From Clostridia bacterium (GTDB lineage: Bacteria > Bacillota > Clostridia > Oscillospirales > Acutalibacteraceae), in contig JAFWCS010000308.1 in the NCBI GenBank assembly GCA_017534365.1, forward strand, positions 1 to 6,465: a stretch of 6,465 nucleotides of DNA, written 5' to 3'. Made by a program: the position numbers and the translations under genes. The notes beneath the pieces were generated by a model. The model was not told where the DNA came from and made no database searches. It saw only the letters and a list, made by a program, of their open reading frames with translations. Below are positions 1 to 6,465 of the stretch, one piece after another (position 1 is the stretch's first letter; every line of letters starts with the position of its first letter).

Positions 1-465
1 GAGTTCACTATCAGCAGCGCACTGGACGGGCTGACGACGGCGGATTACGCTGCAATCGTCACCTTGCCGGCGGGATTCTCCTTCGCGCCGCAGGCGGACG
101 GCAGCGCCCTTTCCGCCACCCATGACGGCACGCCGGTCATCGGCCGGTTCCGCGCCGGGGAAACCTATGATCTGACCGTGCATCTGCAGTTCCCCGCCGA
201 TCTTGCGCTGCCCGATCCGGTGACCGTGACCGTCAACGGCGCGCCGCTCGCGCCCGAGGATTTCACGCTCACCGTTTTCCCGGCAAGCGGGACGGGTCTT
301 CTGACCGTGCGCTGCAGCGTGACCGTGCCCGGCGAGACCCCGCCGGAGCCGGAGCCGCCCGCGCCGGCGCCGACGTTCTGGCAGCGGCTGACCGCGGCGC
401 TCCGGGGCTTTTTTGAACGCCTCGCCGCCGCCTGGCGCATCCTGCTCTATGGGCAGACGATCTGA
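1..465 (+). CDS. C-terminal fragment of a probable secreted or surface protein with a Pro-rich linker and amphipathic tail (5' end outside window)
   Basis: The frame is open from the first base to the TGA at 463-465, giving 154 visible residues; the true start lies upstream. A TTG at 64 could serve as a start, but it has no convincing ribosome binding site and the reading frame continues without a stop before it. Residues 1 to about 112 are rich in alternating Val/Thr and Leu (for example VTVTVNGAPL and FTLTVF) and look like one or two beta-sandwich, Ig-like modules. Residues about 113-124 form a Pro/Glu/Ala linker (PPEPEPPAPAP). The last 30 residues (125-154) start TFWQRLTAAL and continue with FF, Trp and LLY at helical spacing, with Arg residues between them, so they should form an amphipathic helix. 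I do not recognise the family and cannot assign a function. Extracellular or surface location is inferred from the linker and beta-rich composition. A terminator follows directly, so this gene is not co-transcribed with the next one unless by read-through. Confidence 0.75.
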   Translation, partial: EFTISSALDGLTTADYAAIVTLPAGFSFAPQADGSALSATHDGTPVIGRFRAGETYDLTVHLQFPADLALPDPVTVTVNGAPLAPEDFTLTVFPASGTGLLTVRCSVTVPGETPPEPEPPAPAPTFWQRLTAALRGFFERLAAAWRILLYGQTI

Positions 466-473
466 AACAGAAC

Positions 474-524
474 AAAACGGCACGCTGCGATCCGTTGATT
501 GCAACGCGCCGTTTTTTCTTTTTT
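474..524 (+). terminator. Rho-independent terminator of the first gene
   Basis: The arm at 474-488 (AAAACGGCACGCTGC) pairs with 501-515 (GCAACGCGCCGTTTT), with two mismatches over 15 positions and a 12-nt loop. The 3' arm runs into a T-rich stretch at 512-524, broken by a single C at 518. It begins 9 bases after the stop codon of the upstream gene, the expected place for an intrinsic terminator. Confidence 0.82.
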
Positions 525-525
525 G

Positions 526-555
526 TTGACAGCCCGCGCGGTTCTATGGTAAAGT
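526..555 (+). promoter_or_regulatory. Sigma-A type promoter for the GH51 gene
   Basis: A perfect -35 box TTGACA lies at 526-531. After an 18-bp, GC-rich spacer comes TAAAGT at 550-555 (4 of 6 matches to TATAAT), preceded by TG at 547-548 in the extended -10 position. Transcription would start near 561-563, leaving a leader of about 25 nt before the ATG at 587. An imperfect inverted repeat (ATGGTA-AAG-TATCAT, 546-560, one mismatch per arm) overlaps the -10 and could be an operator, though this may be chance. The -35 begins one base after the T-tract of the preceding terminator. I saw no convincing catabolite-response (cre) element. Confidence 0.72.
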
Positions 556-577
556 ATCATCAGATTCGGAAGAAAAT

Positions 578-582
578 AGGGG
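578..582 (+). promoter_or_regulatory. Ribosome binding site of the GH51 gene (decides the start)
   Basis: AGGGG at 578-582 is the only purine-rich Shine-Dalgarno-like stretch before the gene. It leaves 4 nt to the ATG at 587 but only 1 nt to the in-frame TTG at 584, so ATG 587 is the better start. The spacing is on the short side, and the match to AGGAGG is imperfect. Confidence 0.6.
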
Positions 583-586
583 TTTG

Positions 587-3310
587 ATGAAATACGCAAT
601 CGTTTCGTGGTTCAGACGCGTGTTTGCGGCGGTGCTCGCGCTGTTCTTCACGCTCCCGGGCGGCGCGCCGCCGGCGGAGAAGGAGCGCCCGGCGGCCAAC
701 GCGATCACGGCCTATGATGAGGCGGCGGCCGATTACCGCCTGACCGTCAACGTCGAGGAGGAGATCCATGACATCAGCGATCTGCTGTTTGGCGTGTTCT
801 TTGAGGATATCAATTTTGCCGGGGACGGCGGTCTGTATGCCGAGATGGTTGCGAACCGTTCGTTTGAGTTCACGACTCTGGCTGCGGGCGATCAGCTTTA
901 TCGCTGGCAGCCGGTCGGCGACGCGCGAGCGGACGTGACCGTCGGCGACGCGGCGGGCGGCCTGAATGAAAACAATACGAATTATCTCGTGCTCGCGAAC
1001 GCGGATGCTGCGCCGGCGGGCATCGAGAACACCGGCTTCCTTGAGGGCATGGCGATCGAAGCGGGCAAGCCCTATGCGTTTTCGCTCTATGCGAAGGCGC
1101 TCGGCGGCTATGCCGGCGGGCTGACCGTGCGGCTCACAGCGGGCGGCGAGGTCGCGGCAGAGGGCGAGATCCCGGCGCTCGGCGCGGATTGGCAGCAGTA
1201 TGCGCTGACCCTGACGCCTGCGCTGACCGCATCGGAAAACGTGACGCTGCAGGTCCTGCTCGGGCAGGGGAGCGCCGCGCTGGATATGATCAGCCTGTTT
1301 CCGGAGACCTACATGGGCCGCGCAAACGGCGTGCGCAAGGATCTCGGCGAGCTGCTCGAGGCGCTGCAGCCGAAGTTCCTGCGCTTCCCCGGCGGCTGCG
1401 TGATCGAGGGCTACGACGAGGAAACGGCCTATCACTGGAAGGATTCCATCGGCACGGGCAGCGATGGCAGACCCCTGCTCTTTGACGGCGGCTACGGCAG
1501 CGTCGCCGCGCGCCGGCAGGGCGTCAATATCTGGACGAATCTCGGCATGAACGACGATCCGTATCCGAGCTTCATGAGCTACGGTCTGGGCTTCTTTGAA
1601 TTCTTCCAGCTGTGCGAGGATCTCGGCGCGTCGCCCGTTCCCGTGCTCAACGCGGGGCTGTATTGCCAGATGCGCGGGCGCACGGGCGTGCCGATGGAGA
1701 CGCCGCTCTTTGCGCAGTACGTGCAGGATCTGCTGGATCTGGTGGAATTCTGCCGCGGCGGTGCTCAGACGACCTGGGGCGCCGTGCGCTGCTCGCTCGG
1801 CCATCCGGCGCCGTTTGAGATCAAGTATATCGCCGTGGGCAACGAGAACGAAGGCCCGGTCTATTATGAGCGCTATCAGGCGTTCCTGGACGCCTTCAAG
1901 GCCGCGGCCGCGGCGGATCCCGCGCTGTATGCGGGCATCGAGCTGATCTATTCCGCGGGCGCTGCCGACGCGACGCACGGCGGGAACTATCTCAAATCCT
2001 ATGAATACGCGAAAGCGCAGCTGGGCGAGAGCGCGGACGCGACCGACTTCGCCGGCGCGATCGATCAGCATTATTACAACACGCCCGACTGGTACCGCAA
2101 GAACGTCGATTATTATGACGAGGCGAATTACAAGCGCACGGTCGCCGAGATGACCGACACGACCTACGGCGGGGCGATCCCCGTCTTCCTCGGCGAATAC
2201 GCCGCGCAGTCCAACACCCTCGAGGCCGCGCTTGCGGAGGCCGCCTATATGACTGGCCTTGAGCGCAACGGCGATATCGTGCGCATGGCCTGCTACGCGC
2301 CGCTCTTCAGCAGCGCGACCGCCCGCCACTGGGCGCCGGATCTGATCTGGTTCAACAATCACGCGGCGGCAGGCTCGGCCAACTATCAGGTGCAGAAGCT
2401 CTTCTCGACCAATACCGGCGCGAAGCTCCTGCGCTCTGAGATTGCGGGCGCCGAAGTGCCGCAGCCGATCCTCAAGGGCCGCGTCGGCGTGGGCACCTGG
2501 TACACGGCGGCGGAATTCGACAATCTGCTGATCACGGACAACGCCACCGGCCGCGTGATCGCGAAGGATACCTTTACTTTGCCGAATTTCCGGTGGAACT
2601 GGGAGAATCCCAACGACGGCGATTTCAAGATCCGGGGCGGCAAGCTCGTCCACGTGGGCACGGGCATGAACTGGAGCAATATCGGCGATATCGCTTATTA
2701 CGGCGCGGATGATGACATGCAGGATTACACCTTCACCGTCGACGCGACGAAGACCGAGGGCGAGGAGGGCTTCCTGATCGCCTTCGCCGTGCAGGACCGG
2801 GACAACAATTTCTTCTGGAATCTCGGCGGGTGGGAGAATACCGTCTCCTGCCTGCAGCGGATGGAAAACGGCGAAAAGACCGGCCAGATCCTCAAGACCG
2901 TGCGCCCCTTCACGGCCGAGACCGGCAGGACCTACCGGCTGAAGGTCGTCGTCAGCGGCACCTGCGTGCAGTGCTACGTGGACGATGAGCTTTACGTGGA
3001 TTACGATACCGCTTATCACGCCGAGGCCGAGGCCTATCAGGTGGCGAGCAGGGCCGAAAACGGCGACGTCATCCTCAAGCTGGTCAACGTGACGGGCGAA
3101 AAGCGCACCTTCGCGCTCGCTTTTGACGGCGGCGTCGGATCGACGGCGCAGGCGCAGCAGCTCACCGGCGAAAAGCTGACGGATGAAAACATTCTCGGGC
3201 AGCCGGAGACCTGCAAAACGGAGACCTTCACCCTCGAAGGCTTCAGTGCGAAGTGCAACTACACCGTGCCGCCCTATTCCGTGACGGTGCTGCGCTTCCC
3301 GCAGGGATAA
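587..3310 (+). CDS. Secreted multi-domain GH51 alpha-L-arabinofuranosidase
   Basis: This 907-residue enzyme should hydrolyse terminal alpha-L-arabinofuranosyl side chains of arabinan, arabinoxylan or arabinogalactan (EC 3.2.1.55) by a retaining mechanism. An N-terminal signal sequence is visible: basic MKYAIVSWFRR, then a hydrophobic core at about 12-23, with a possible cleavage near Ala27 or Ala30 and no lipobox Cys. The GH51 barrel begins with GVFFEDIN (69-76) and the NRSFEF strand. It is interrupted at about 97-234 by a CBM4/9-like beta-sandwich, then resumes at LRFPGG (265-270). The predicted acid/base is Glu420 in GNEN (418-421); the predicted nucleophile is Glu537 in LGEYA; DQHYY (493-497) carries the conserved His495. 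From about 636 (GTWYTAAEFDNL) to 812 a LamG/concanavalin-like domain is inserted. The C-terminal GH51 beta-sandwich then resumes (VASRAENGDVILKLVN, from 819) and ends with VPPYSVTVLRF. The protein is far longer than simple intracellular GH51 enzymes of about 500 residues. No sortase, SLH or dockerin motif is seen, so it is probably released or held by its N-terminus. ATG 587 was chosen over TTG 584 from ribosome binding site spacing. Family assignment is very secure; the exact polysaccharide is not known. Confidence 0.96.
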   Translation: MKYAIVSWFRRVFAAVLALFFTLPGGAPPAEKERPAANAITAYDEAAADYRLTVNVEEEIHDISDLLFGVFFEDINFAGDGGLYAEMVANRSFEFTTLAAGDQLYRWQPVGDARADVTVGDAAGGLNENNTNYLVLANADAAPAGIENTGFLEGMAIEAGKPYAFSLYAKALGGYAGGLTVRLTAGGEVAAEGEIPALGADWQQYALTLTPALTASENVTLQVLLGQGSAALDMISLFPETYMGRANGVRKDLGELLEALQPKFLRFPGGCVIEGYDEETAYHWKDSIGTGSDGRPLLFDGGYGSVAARRQGVNIWTNLGMNDDPYPSFMSYGLGFFEFFQLCEDLGASPVPVLNAGLYCQMRGRTGVPMETPLFAQYVQDLLDLVEFCRGGAQTTWGAVRCSLGHPAPFEIKYIAVGNENEGPVYYERYQAFLDAFKAAAAADPALYAGIELIYSAGAADATHGGNYLKSYEYAKAQLGESADATDFAGAIDQHYYNTPDWYRKNVDYYDEANYKRTVAEMTDTTYGGAIPVFLGEYAAQSNTLEAALAEAAYMTGLERNGDIVRMACYAPLFSSATARHWAPDLIWFNNHAAAGSANYQVQKLFSTNTGAKLLRSEIAGAEVPQPILKGRVGVGTWYTAAEFDNLLITDNATGRVIAKDTFTLPNFRWNWENPNDGDFKIRGGKLVHVGTGMNWSNIGDIAYYGADDDMQDYTFTVDATKTEGEEGFLIAFAVQDRDNNFFWNLGGWENTVSCLQRMENGEKTGQILKTVRPFTAETGRTYRLKVVVSGTCVQCYVDDELYVDYDTAYHAEAEAYQVASRAENGDVILKLVNVTGEKRTFALAFDGGVGSTAQAQQLTGEKLTDENILGQPETCKTETFTLEGFSAKCNYTVPPYSVTVLRFPQG

Positions 3311-3328
3311 AATCGATTAGAATAAAGC

Positions 3329-3364
3329 AGCAGCGCGGGAGAGCGATCGCTCTCCCGCGCTGTT
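3329..3364. terminator. Bidirectional terminator: perfect 32-bp palindrome between convergent genes
   Basis: Arms 3331-3346 (CAGCGCGGGAGAGCGA) and 3347-3362 are exact reverse complements. One A-T and one G-U pair extend the stem to 3329-3364. As RNA it would fold into a very stable hairpin with a GAUC or similar tight loop on either strand. It starts 20 bp after the GH51 stop and ends 11 bp before the GH38 stop. The T-tracts are weak and offset: TTTTT at 3373-3377 on the plus strand, and TTTATTCT, read from 3327 leftward, on the minus strand. The position between two gene ends supports a shared terminator; efficiency is uncertain because of the poor U-tracts. Confidence 0.8.
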
Positions 3365-3375
3365 CATTTGGCTTT

Positions 3376-6300
3376 TTATCGTGTGAATTTGACCGTTTTG
3401 ATCTCGAACGGGCGGAAACGCAGCTGCAGCTTGCCGTCTTCGAGCGGCAGGCGTTCCTTTTCGTCCTCGAGCAGATTCGTCAGCACGGCGCCGGTGACGG
3501 GCACGCCGGGCGCAATCTGCGCGGCGGTCTGCGTGCCCTCGCATTCATACAGGCGCAGCACGAACGCGTCGGAATCATCCTCGGCGGGCTTGACGGCCTC
3601 GCAGATGACGTTCGGCGCGGAAATGCGGGCGAAGGGCGGCAGCGCCGCCTTGCCGGGCACGGCGACGGTCGGGACGTTGAGCATATAGGCCGGATGCACG
3701 ACCGCTTCGGCGGAGAAGCCGCCGTTGTGAACGAGCAGGGAGTAGGTCATTTCATGCAGGCCGCAGTCGCCGCTCACGTCCGGATGGTTGCCGCCGCGGT
3801 GGAGCGACAGGCGCAGGTTGCAGTCCGTGACGGTCACGCCGTATTTGCAGTCGTTGAGCACCGCCGCGCCGAAGCCCGGCTCGCTCACGTCGGTATAGTT
3901 GCGGTTGCAGACCTCGAATTTCGCCAGCTCCAGACTGTTGTTTTCGGTGGTCGGGCGCTGCATGGCGCCGAACTGGATCTCGCACCGCGCGGTTTGCGCC
4001 GTGACGTCGAGATCGAAGCCGGCCTTGAGCAGGCGGTGGGGGCTCTGCCAGTCCACGAGGGTGTGGAAGTCGATGCGCGGCGTATCGGCATAGCAGATCA
4101 GATCCTGCCGCAGCGTGGTGCCGTCGCCGATCTCAAAGACGCTGCGCAGGCGGATCTCCACCGCGCCGTCCGTGACGACCGTGCGCCCGCGGAAACCGCA
4201 GACGGGCCGCAGGTTCCGCACCGCGTCGCGTTCGACGTCCCAGTTGTCGTAGTTTTTCGGCAGATCCTCGCCGAAGAGCAGCACGTTCAGCGGTGCGCCG
4301 CCGGGCTTGCGCAGCTCGCGCCCCGTGGCGCGGTCGGTCAGCGAGGCGATGTAGCCGTTTTCATCAAAGACCAGCGTGGCAAACGGCGTTTCGAGCGTCG
4401 TGCCGTCATAGCGGAAGGGGGAGGGCGCTTCGACCGGCGCGTCGCAGAAGGTGAGCGCGGCGCTGCCGAAGCCGGGCAGCTGCAGGCCGCCGACGGCGAG
4501 CTGCTCGCGCCCGCACAGATCGACGTAGCGCTGGGAGGGATAGTCCGCGGCGTAGCCCTGCGCGGTGAGCACGGCCGGGTCATTGCGCGCGAAGGAGAGC
4601 GTGTTGAAGAGCGTGACGCCCGCGCTGCCGTCTGTCAGGGAGGCGGCGTAGTCCGCGGCGGCCGTGGCGTAATCCTTAAGGAGCGCGCCCATCTCTTTGC
4701 GATAGACCTCATACACCGGCGTGATGCTCGTGCCGGGCAGGATGTCGTGGAACTGGTTTTTCAGCAGGATCTTCAGCCAGGGATCGCTCATCGCGTGGCG
4801 CGGCTTGCCGGCCAGCACGTTGAAGTATTCCATCTCGCGCAGGGCGTATTCCGCCTTGCGGTTCATGCGCTTGACGTCGTGCATCTGCGTGAGCGTGCCG
4901 CGGTGCAGCTCGAGATACAGTTCGTCGTGATAGACCGGCAGCGCCGCCTTCTGCGCTTCCAGCTCCTGCATGAAGGCGCTGATCGTCATCGGCTCCATCT
5001 CCGGCATGCCTTCCATCCGGGAGGCGCGCAGGCCGGTTTCGATCATGCCGTCGGTCGGGCCGCCGCCGCCGTCGCCGTAGCCGTAGGCCAGCAGCCGCAG
5101 ATCGGTCGTATCCTTCAGCGAGATCTCGCGCACGCAGGCCGACACGTCGTCAACGTCCGGCCAGCAGTGGGTGCGGGCGAAGTGGGTGAGCACCTCGCTG
5201 CCGTCGATGCCCTTCCACACGAAGCTTTCGAAGGGGAATTTGTTCAGCTCGTTCCAGCTGATCTTGGTGGTGTAGAAATAACGCACCTCGCTGCCCAGCA
5301 TGATCTGGGGGATGTTCGCGTTGTAGCCGAAGGTGTCCGGCAGCCAGAAGCAGTCTGCCGTGTAGTTGAAGTTTTCGCGCGTGAACTGCTGCCCCTTGAG
5401 GAACTGCCGCGCCATCAGCTCGCCGGAGGTGATGTTGCAGTCGCATTCCACATAGACGCCGCCGTTCGGCTCATAGCGCCCCTCGGCCACGCGCTGTTTC
5501 ATCTCCGCGAAGATCGTCGGATAACAGGTCTTCATCCATTCGCCGTGCAGGGCGGAGGACTGGATGAAATTGTAGGTCGGATAGCGCTCCATCAGGCGCA
5601 GCGCGTTCGCGTAGGTGCGGGCGCATTTGCGGATCGTTTCCGAAACCGGCCAGAGCCACGCGGTGTCCATATGGGAATGGCCGATGATTCCGACCCGGCC
5701 GAAGATGCGGCTGTTGCCGCCCCGGAAGAACGGACGGGAGATCTCCAGCGCCTGCCGGATCCCTTCGCGGAACGCTTCGGGCGTCGCGTCTTTGGGCGAG
5801 AGCGGCAGCACGGCCACGATCTCCCGCAGGGCGCGGCGCGCGCGGGCGCGCAGGAAGCCGCCGTCCGGCAGGGTGGTGGCGGCGCCCAGCAGCTCGCGCA
5901 GATCGAAGATCAGGGTGAACAGCTCCTCGTCCCGGGTGCAGATCGTCGCGCCGTTATAAACCTGACCGAAGGAATCCGCCGGAATATCCGGATAGTCGTA
6001 GTTGTCGTAGGGATCCGTGTCGACGTCGAAATGCCCGGCGTAGCATTCAAAGGCCAGCTGCAGCGTTTCGCCCGCCTTGCCGATCCCGAGATACTGCGCG
6101 GCGTGATTGCCGCCGATGAAGTCCTTATTCTTGGTGTTGAACAGGCCTTTGGGTTCGCCGTTGAGGAAGAAGAGCTGCTCGCGGCCGCCGCAGTCGGAGA
6201 GCAGATAGAGCGCCTGCCCGTCGAGCGCGTCGGGCACGGTGAATTCCCCTTTGACCCAGAGATTCATCCATTCGCCGCCCCAGGGCGTGCCGGGCGCGAT

Positions 6301-6462
6301 CGGGGCAAAGCCGTCGGCAGGCACGGCGCGGAAATGCTCGGGCGTCGTGCGTCCCTGCGCGTTGGCAAGCACGCCGACCGGATGATATAAATACTTCTCG
6401 AAAATATGCAGCGTGCGTTCGAGCTTCTGAAATGTGCGGTCATCCAACCGTTCGTGATACAT
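3376..6462 (-). CDS. GH38 alpha-mannosidase, cytoplasmic
   Basis: This 1028-residue, zinc-dependent retaining enzyme should remove terminal alpha-linked mannose (EC 3.2.1.24 type), for example from N-glycan or fungal or plant mannan fragments taken up by the cell. No signal peptide is present (starts MYHERLDDRTFQKLE), so it should act in the cytoplasm. The order is: an N-terminal beta-rich domain (about 1-250); the GH38 catalytic domain with GHSHMDTAWLWP (261-272, predicted zinc ligands His264 and Asp266); WLPDTFGY with Asp376 as predicted nucleophile and zinc ligand; GDGGGGPT (463-470, conserved Asp464). The helical middle domain follows, with LELHRGT ending at 523 and NQFHD with His572 as the remaining predicted zinc ligand. 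The C-terminal beta domains carry LPKNYDNWDVE (about 734-744) and end in PFEIKTVKF. Residue roles are transferred from studied GH38 enzymes. Length is normal for bacterial GH38 of the larger, Ams1-like kind, and the frame is unbroken. The start codon is 3 bp from the window edge, with the open frame possibly running on, so the start and promoter cannot be confirmed. It converges on the GH51 gene and does not share an operon with it. Confidence 0.95.
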   Translation of the reverse strand: MYHERLDDRTFQKLERTLHIFEKYLYHPVGVLANAQGRTTPEHFRAVPADGFAPIAPGTPWGGEWMNLWVKGEFTVPDALDGQALYLLSDCGGREQLFFLNGEPKGLFNTKNKDFIGGNHAAQYLGIGKAGETLQLAFECYAGHFDVDTDPYDNYDYPDIPADSFGQVYNGATICTRDEELFTLIFDLRELLGAATTLPDGGFLRARARRALREIVAVLPLSPKDATPEAFREGIRQALEISRPFFRGGNSRIFGRVGIIGHSHMDTAWLWPVSETIRKCARTYANALRLMERYPTYNFIQSSALHGEWMKTCYPTIFAEMKQRVAEGRYEPNGGVYVECDCNITSGELMARQFLKGQQFTRENFNYTADCFWLPDTFGYNANIPQIMLGSEVRYFYTTKISWNELNKFPFESFVWKGIDGSEVLTHFARTHCWPDVDDVSACVREISLKDTTDLRLLAYGYGDGGGGPTDGMIETGLRASRMEGMPEMEPMTISAFMQELEAQKAALPVYHDELYLELHRGTLTQMHDVKRMNRKAEYALREMEYFNVLAGKPRHAMSDPWLKILLKNQFHDILPGTSITPVYEVYRKEMGALLKDYATAAADYAASLTDGSAGVTLFNTLSFARNDPAVLTAQGYAADYPSQRYVDLCGREQLAVGGLQLPGFGSAALTFCDAPVEAPSPFRYDGTTLETPFATLVFDENGYIASLTDRATGRELRKPGGAPLNVLLFGEDLPKNYDNWDVERDAVRNLRPVCGFRGRTVVTDGAVEIRLRSVFEIGDGTTLRQDLICYADTPRIDFHTLVDWQSPHRLLKAGFDLDVTAQTARCEIQFGAMQRPTTENNSLELAKFEVCNRNYTDVSEPGFGAAVLNDCKYGVTVTDCNLRLSLHRGGNHPDVSGDCGLHEMTYSLLVHNGGFSAEAVVHPAYMLNVPTVAVPGKAALPPFARISAPNVICEAVKPAEDDSDAFVLRLYECEGTQTAAQIAPGVPVTGAVLTNLLEDEKERLPLEDGKLQLRFRPFEIKTVKFTR

Positions 6463-6465
6463 CGC

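Noticed and set aside
343..372. Pro/Glu/Ala run as a tandem repeat
   Set aside because: It is a low-complexity linker of about ten residues without a regular repeat unit.
165..475. Two short minus-strand open frames (165-440 and 269-475) opposite the first gene
   Set aside because: Compositional shadows in GC-rich coding sequence. The plus frame shows ordered beta-rich, linker and helix segments and ends at a terminator.
545..550. TATGGT as the -10 box
   Set aside because: The spacer to TTGACA would be only 13 bp. TAAAGT at 550-555 with an 18-bp spacer and a TG extension fits better.
584..586. TTG as start codon of the GH51 gene
   Set aside because: It lies only one base after AGGGG, too close for a ribosome binding site. 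The adjacent ATG at 587 has better spacing and is the stronger codon.
560..3019. 819-codon open frame on the minus strand opposite the GH51 gene
   Set aside because: It is codon-aligned with a clear GH51 enzyme, its translation is Arg/Ala/Ile/Val-rich with no recognisable domain, and it runs back through the GH51 promoter. Sense-strand codon bias explains it.
3331..3362. Palindrome as a recombination or attachment site
   Set aside because: No integrase, direct repeats or mobile gene nearby. Its place between two convergent gene ends is explained by termination.
3253..6390. 1045-codon open frame on the plus strand opposite the GH38 gene
   Set aside because: Codon-aligned with the GH38 gene, low-complexity Arg/Ala/Val/Gln/His composition, no recognisable motif, and it crosses the convergent terminator palindrome.

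Overview
The window comes from a GC-rich genome (around 60% by eye) that nevertheless uses Gram-positive style signals: a TTGACA promoter with an extended -10, stem-loop terminators followed by T-rich stretches, and an AGGGG ribosome binding site. The two enzyme families, the multi-domain type of the arabinofuranosidase, and the proline-linked amphipathic C-terminal tail on the first protein all suggest a carbohydrate-degrading, high-GC Firmicute. A gut-type clostridium (Oscillospirales or a relative) fits best. This placement is an inference from style and protein resemblance; no rRNA or marker gene is present.

Layout from left to right. Positions 1-465 (+) hold the 3' end of a probably secreted or surface protein with a beta-rich segment, a Pro/Glu linker and an amphipathic tail. 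It ends in a rho-independent terminator (474-524). One base later begins a promoter (526-555), which drives a 907-residue GH51 alpha-L-arabinofuranosidase (587-3310, +) with an N-terminal signal sequence and two domains inserted into the usual GH51 fold. A 65-bp gap (3311-3375) holds a perfect 32-bp palindrome that can act as a terminator for both flanking genes. Convergent to it is a 1028-residue GH38 alpha-mannosidase (3376-6462, -) without a signal peptide; its start lies 3 bp inside the right edge, so its promoter is not visible.

How the genes relate. Both enzymes trim side chains or termini from plant, fungal or host glycans. The arabinofuranosidase is predicted to act outside the cell, removing terminal L-arabinose from arabinan, arabinoxylan or arabinogalactan. 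The mannosidase is predicted to act in the cytoplasm on imported alpha-mannosides. They are transcribed toward each other from separate promoters, so they are not an operon, and no transporter or regulator is visible. Coding content is dense: the only non-coding stretches are about 120 and 65 bp, both accounted for by regulatory signals. I see no RNA gene, CRISPR array, insertion sequence or phage feature, and nothing I can defend as an undescribed system. The points most worth a second look are the C-terminal tail of the first protein, the nested architecture of the GH51 enzyme, and the symmetric convergent terminator.
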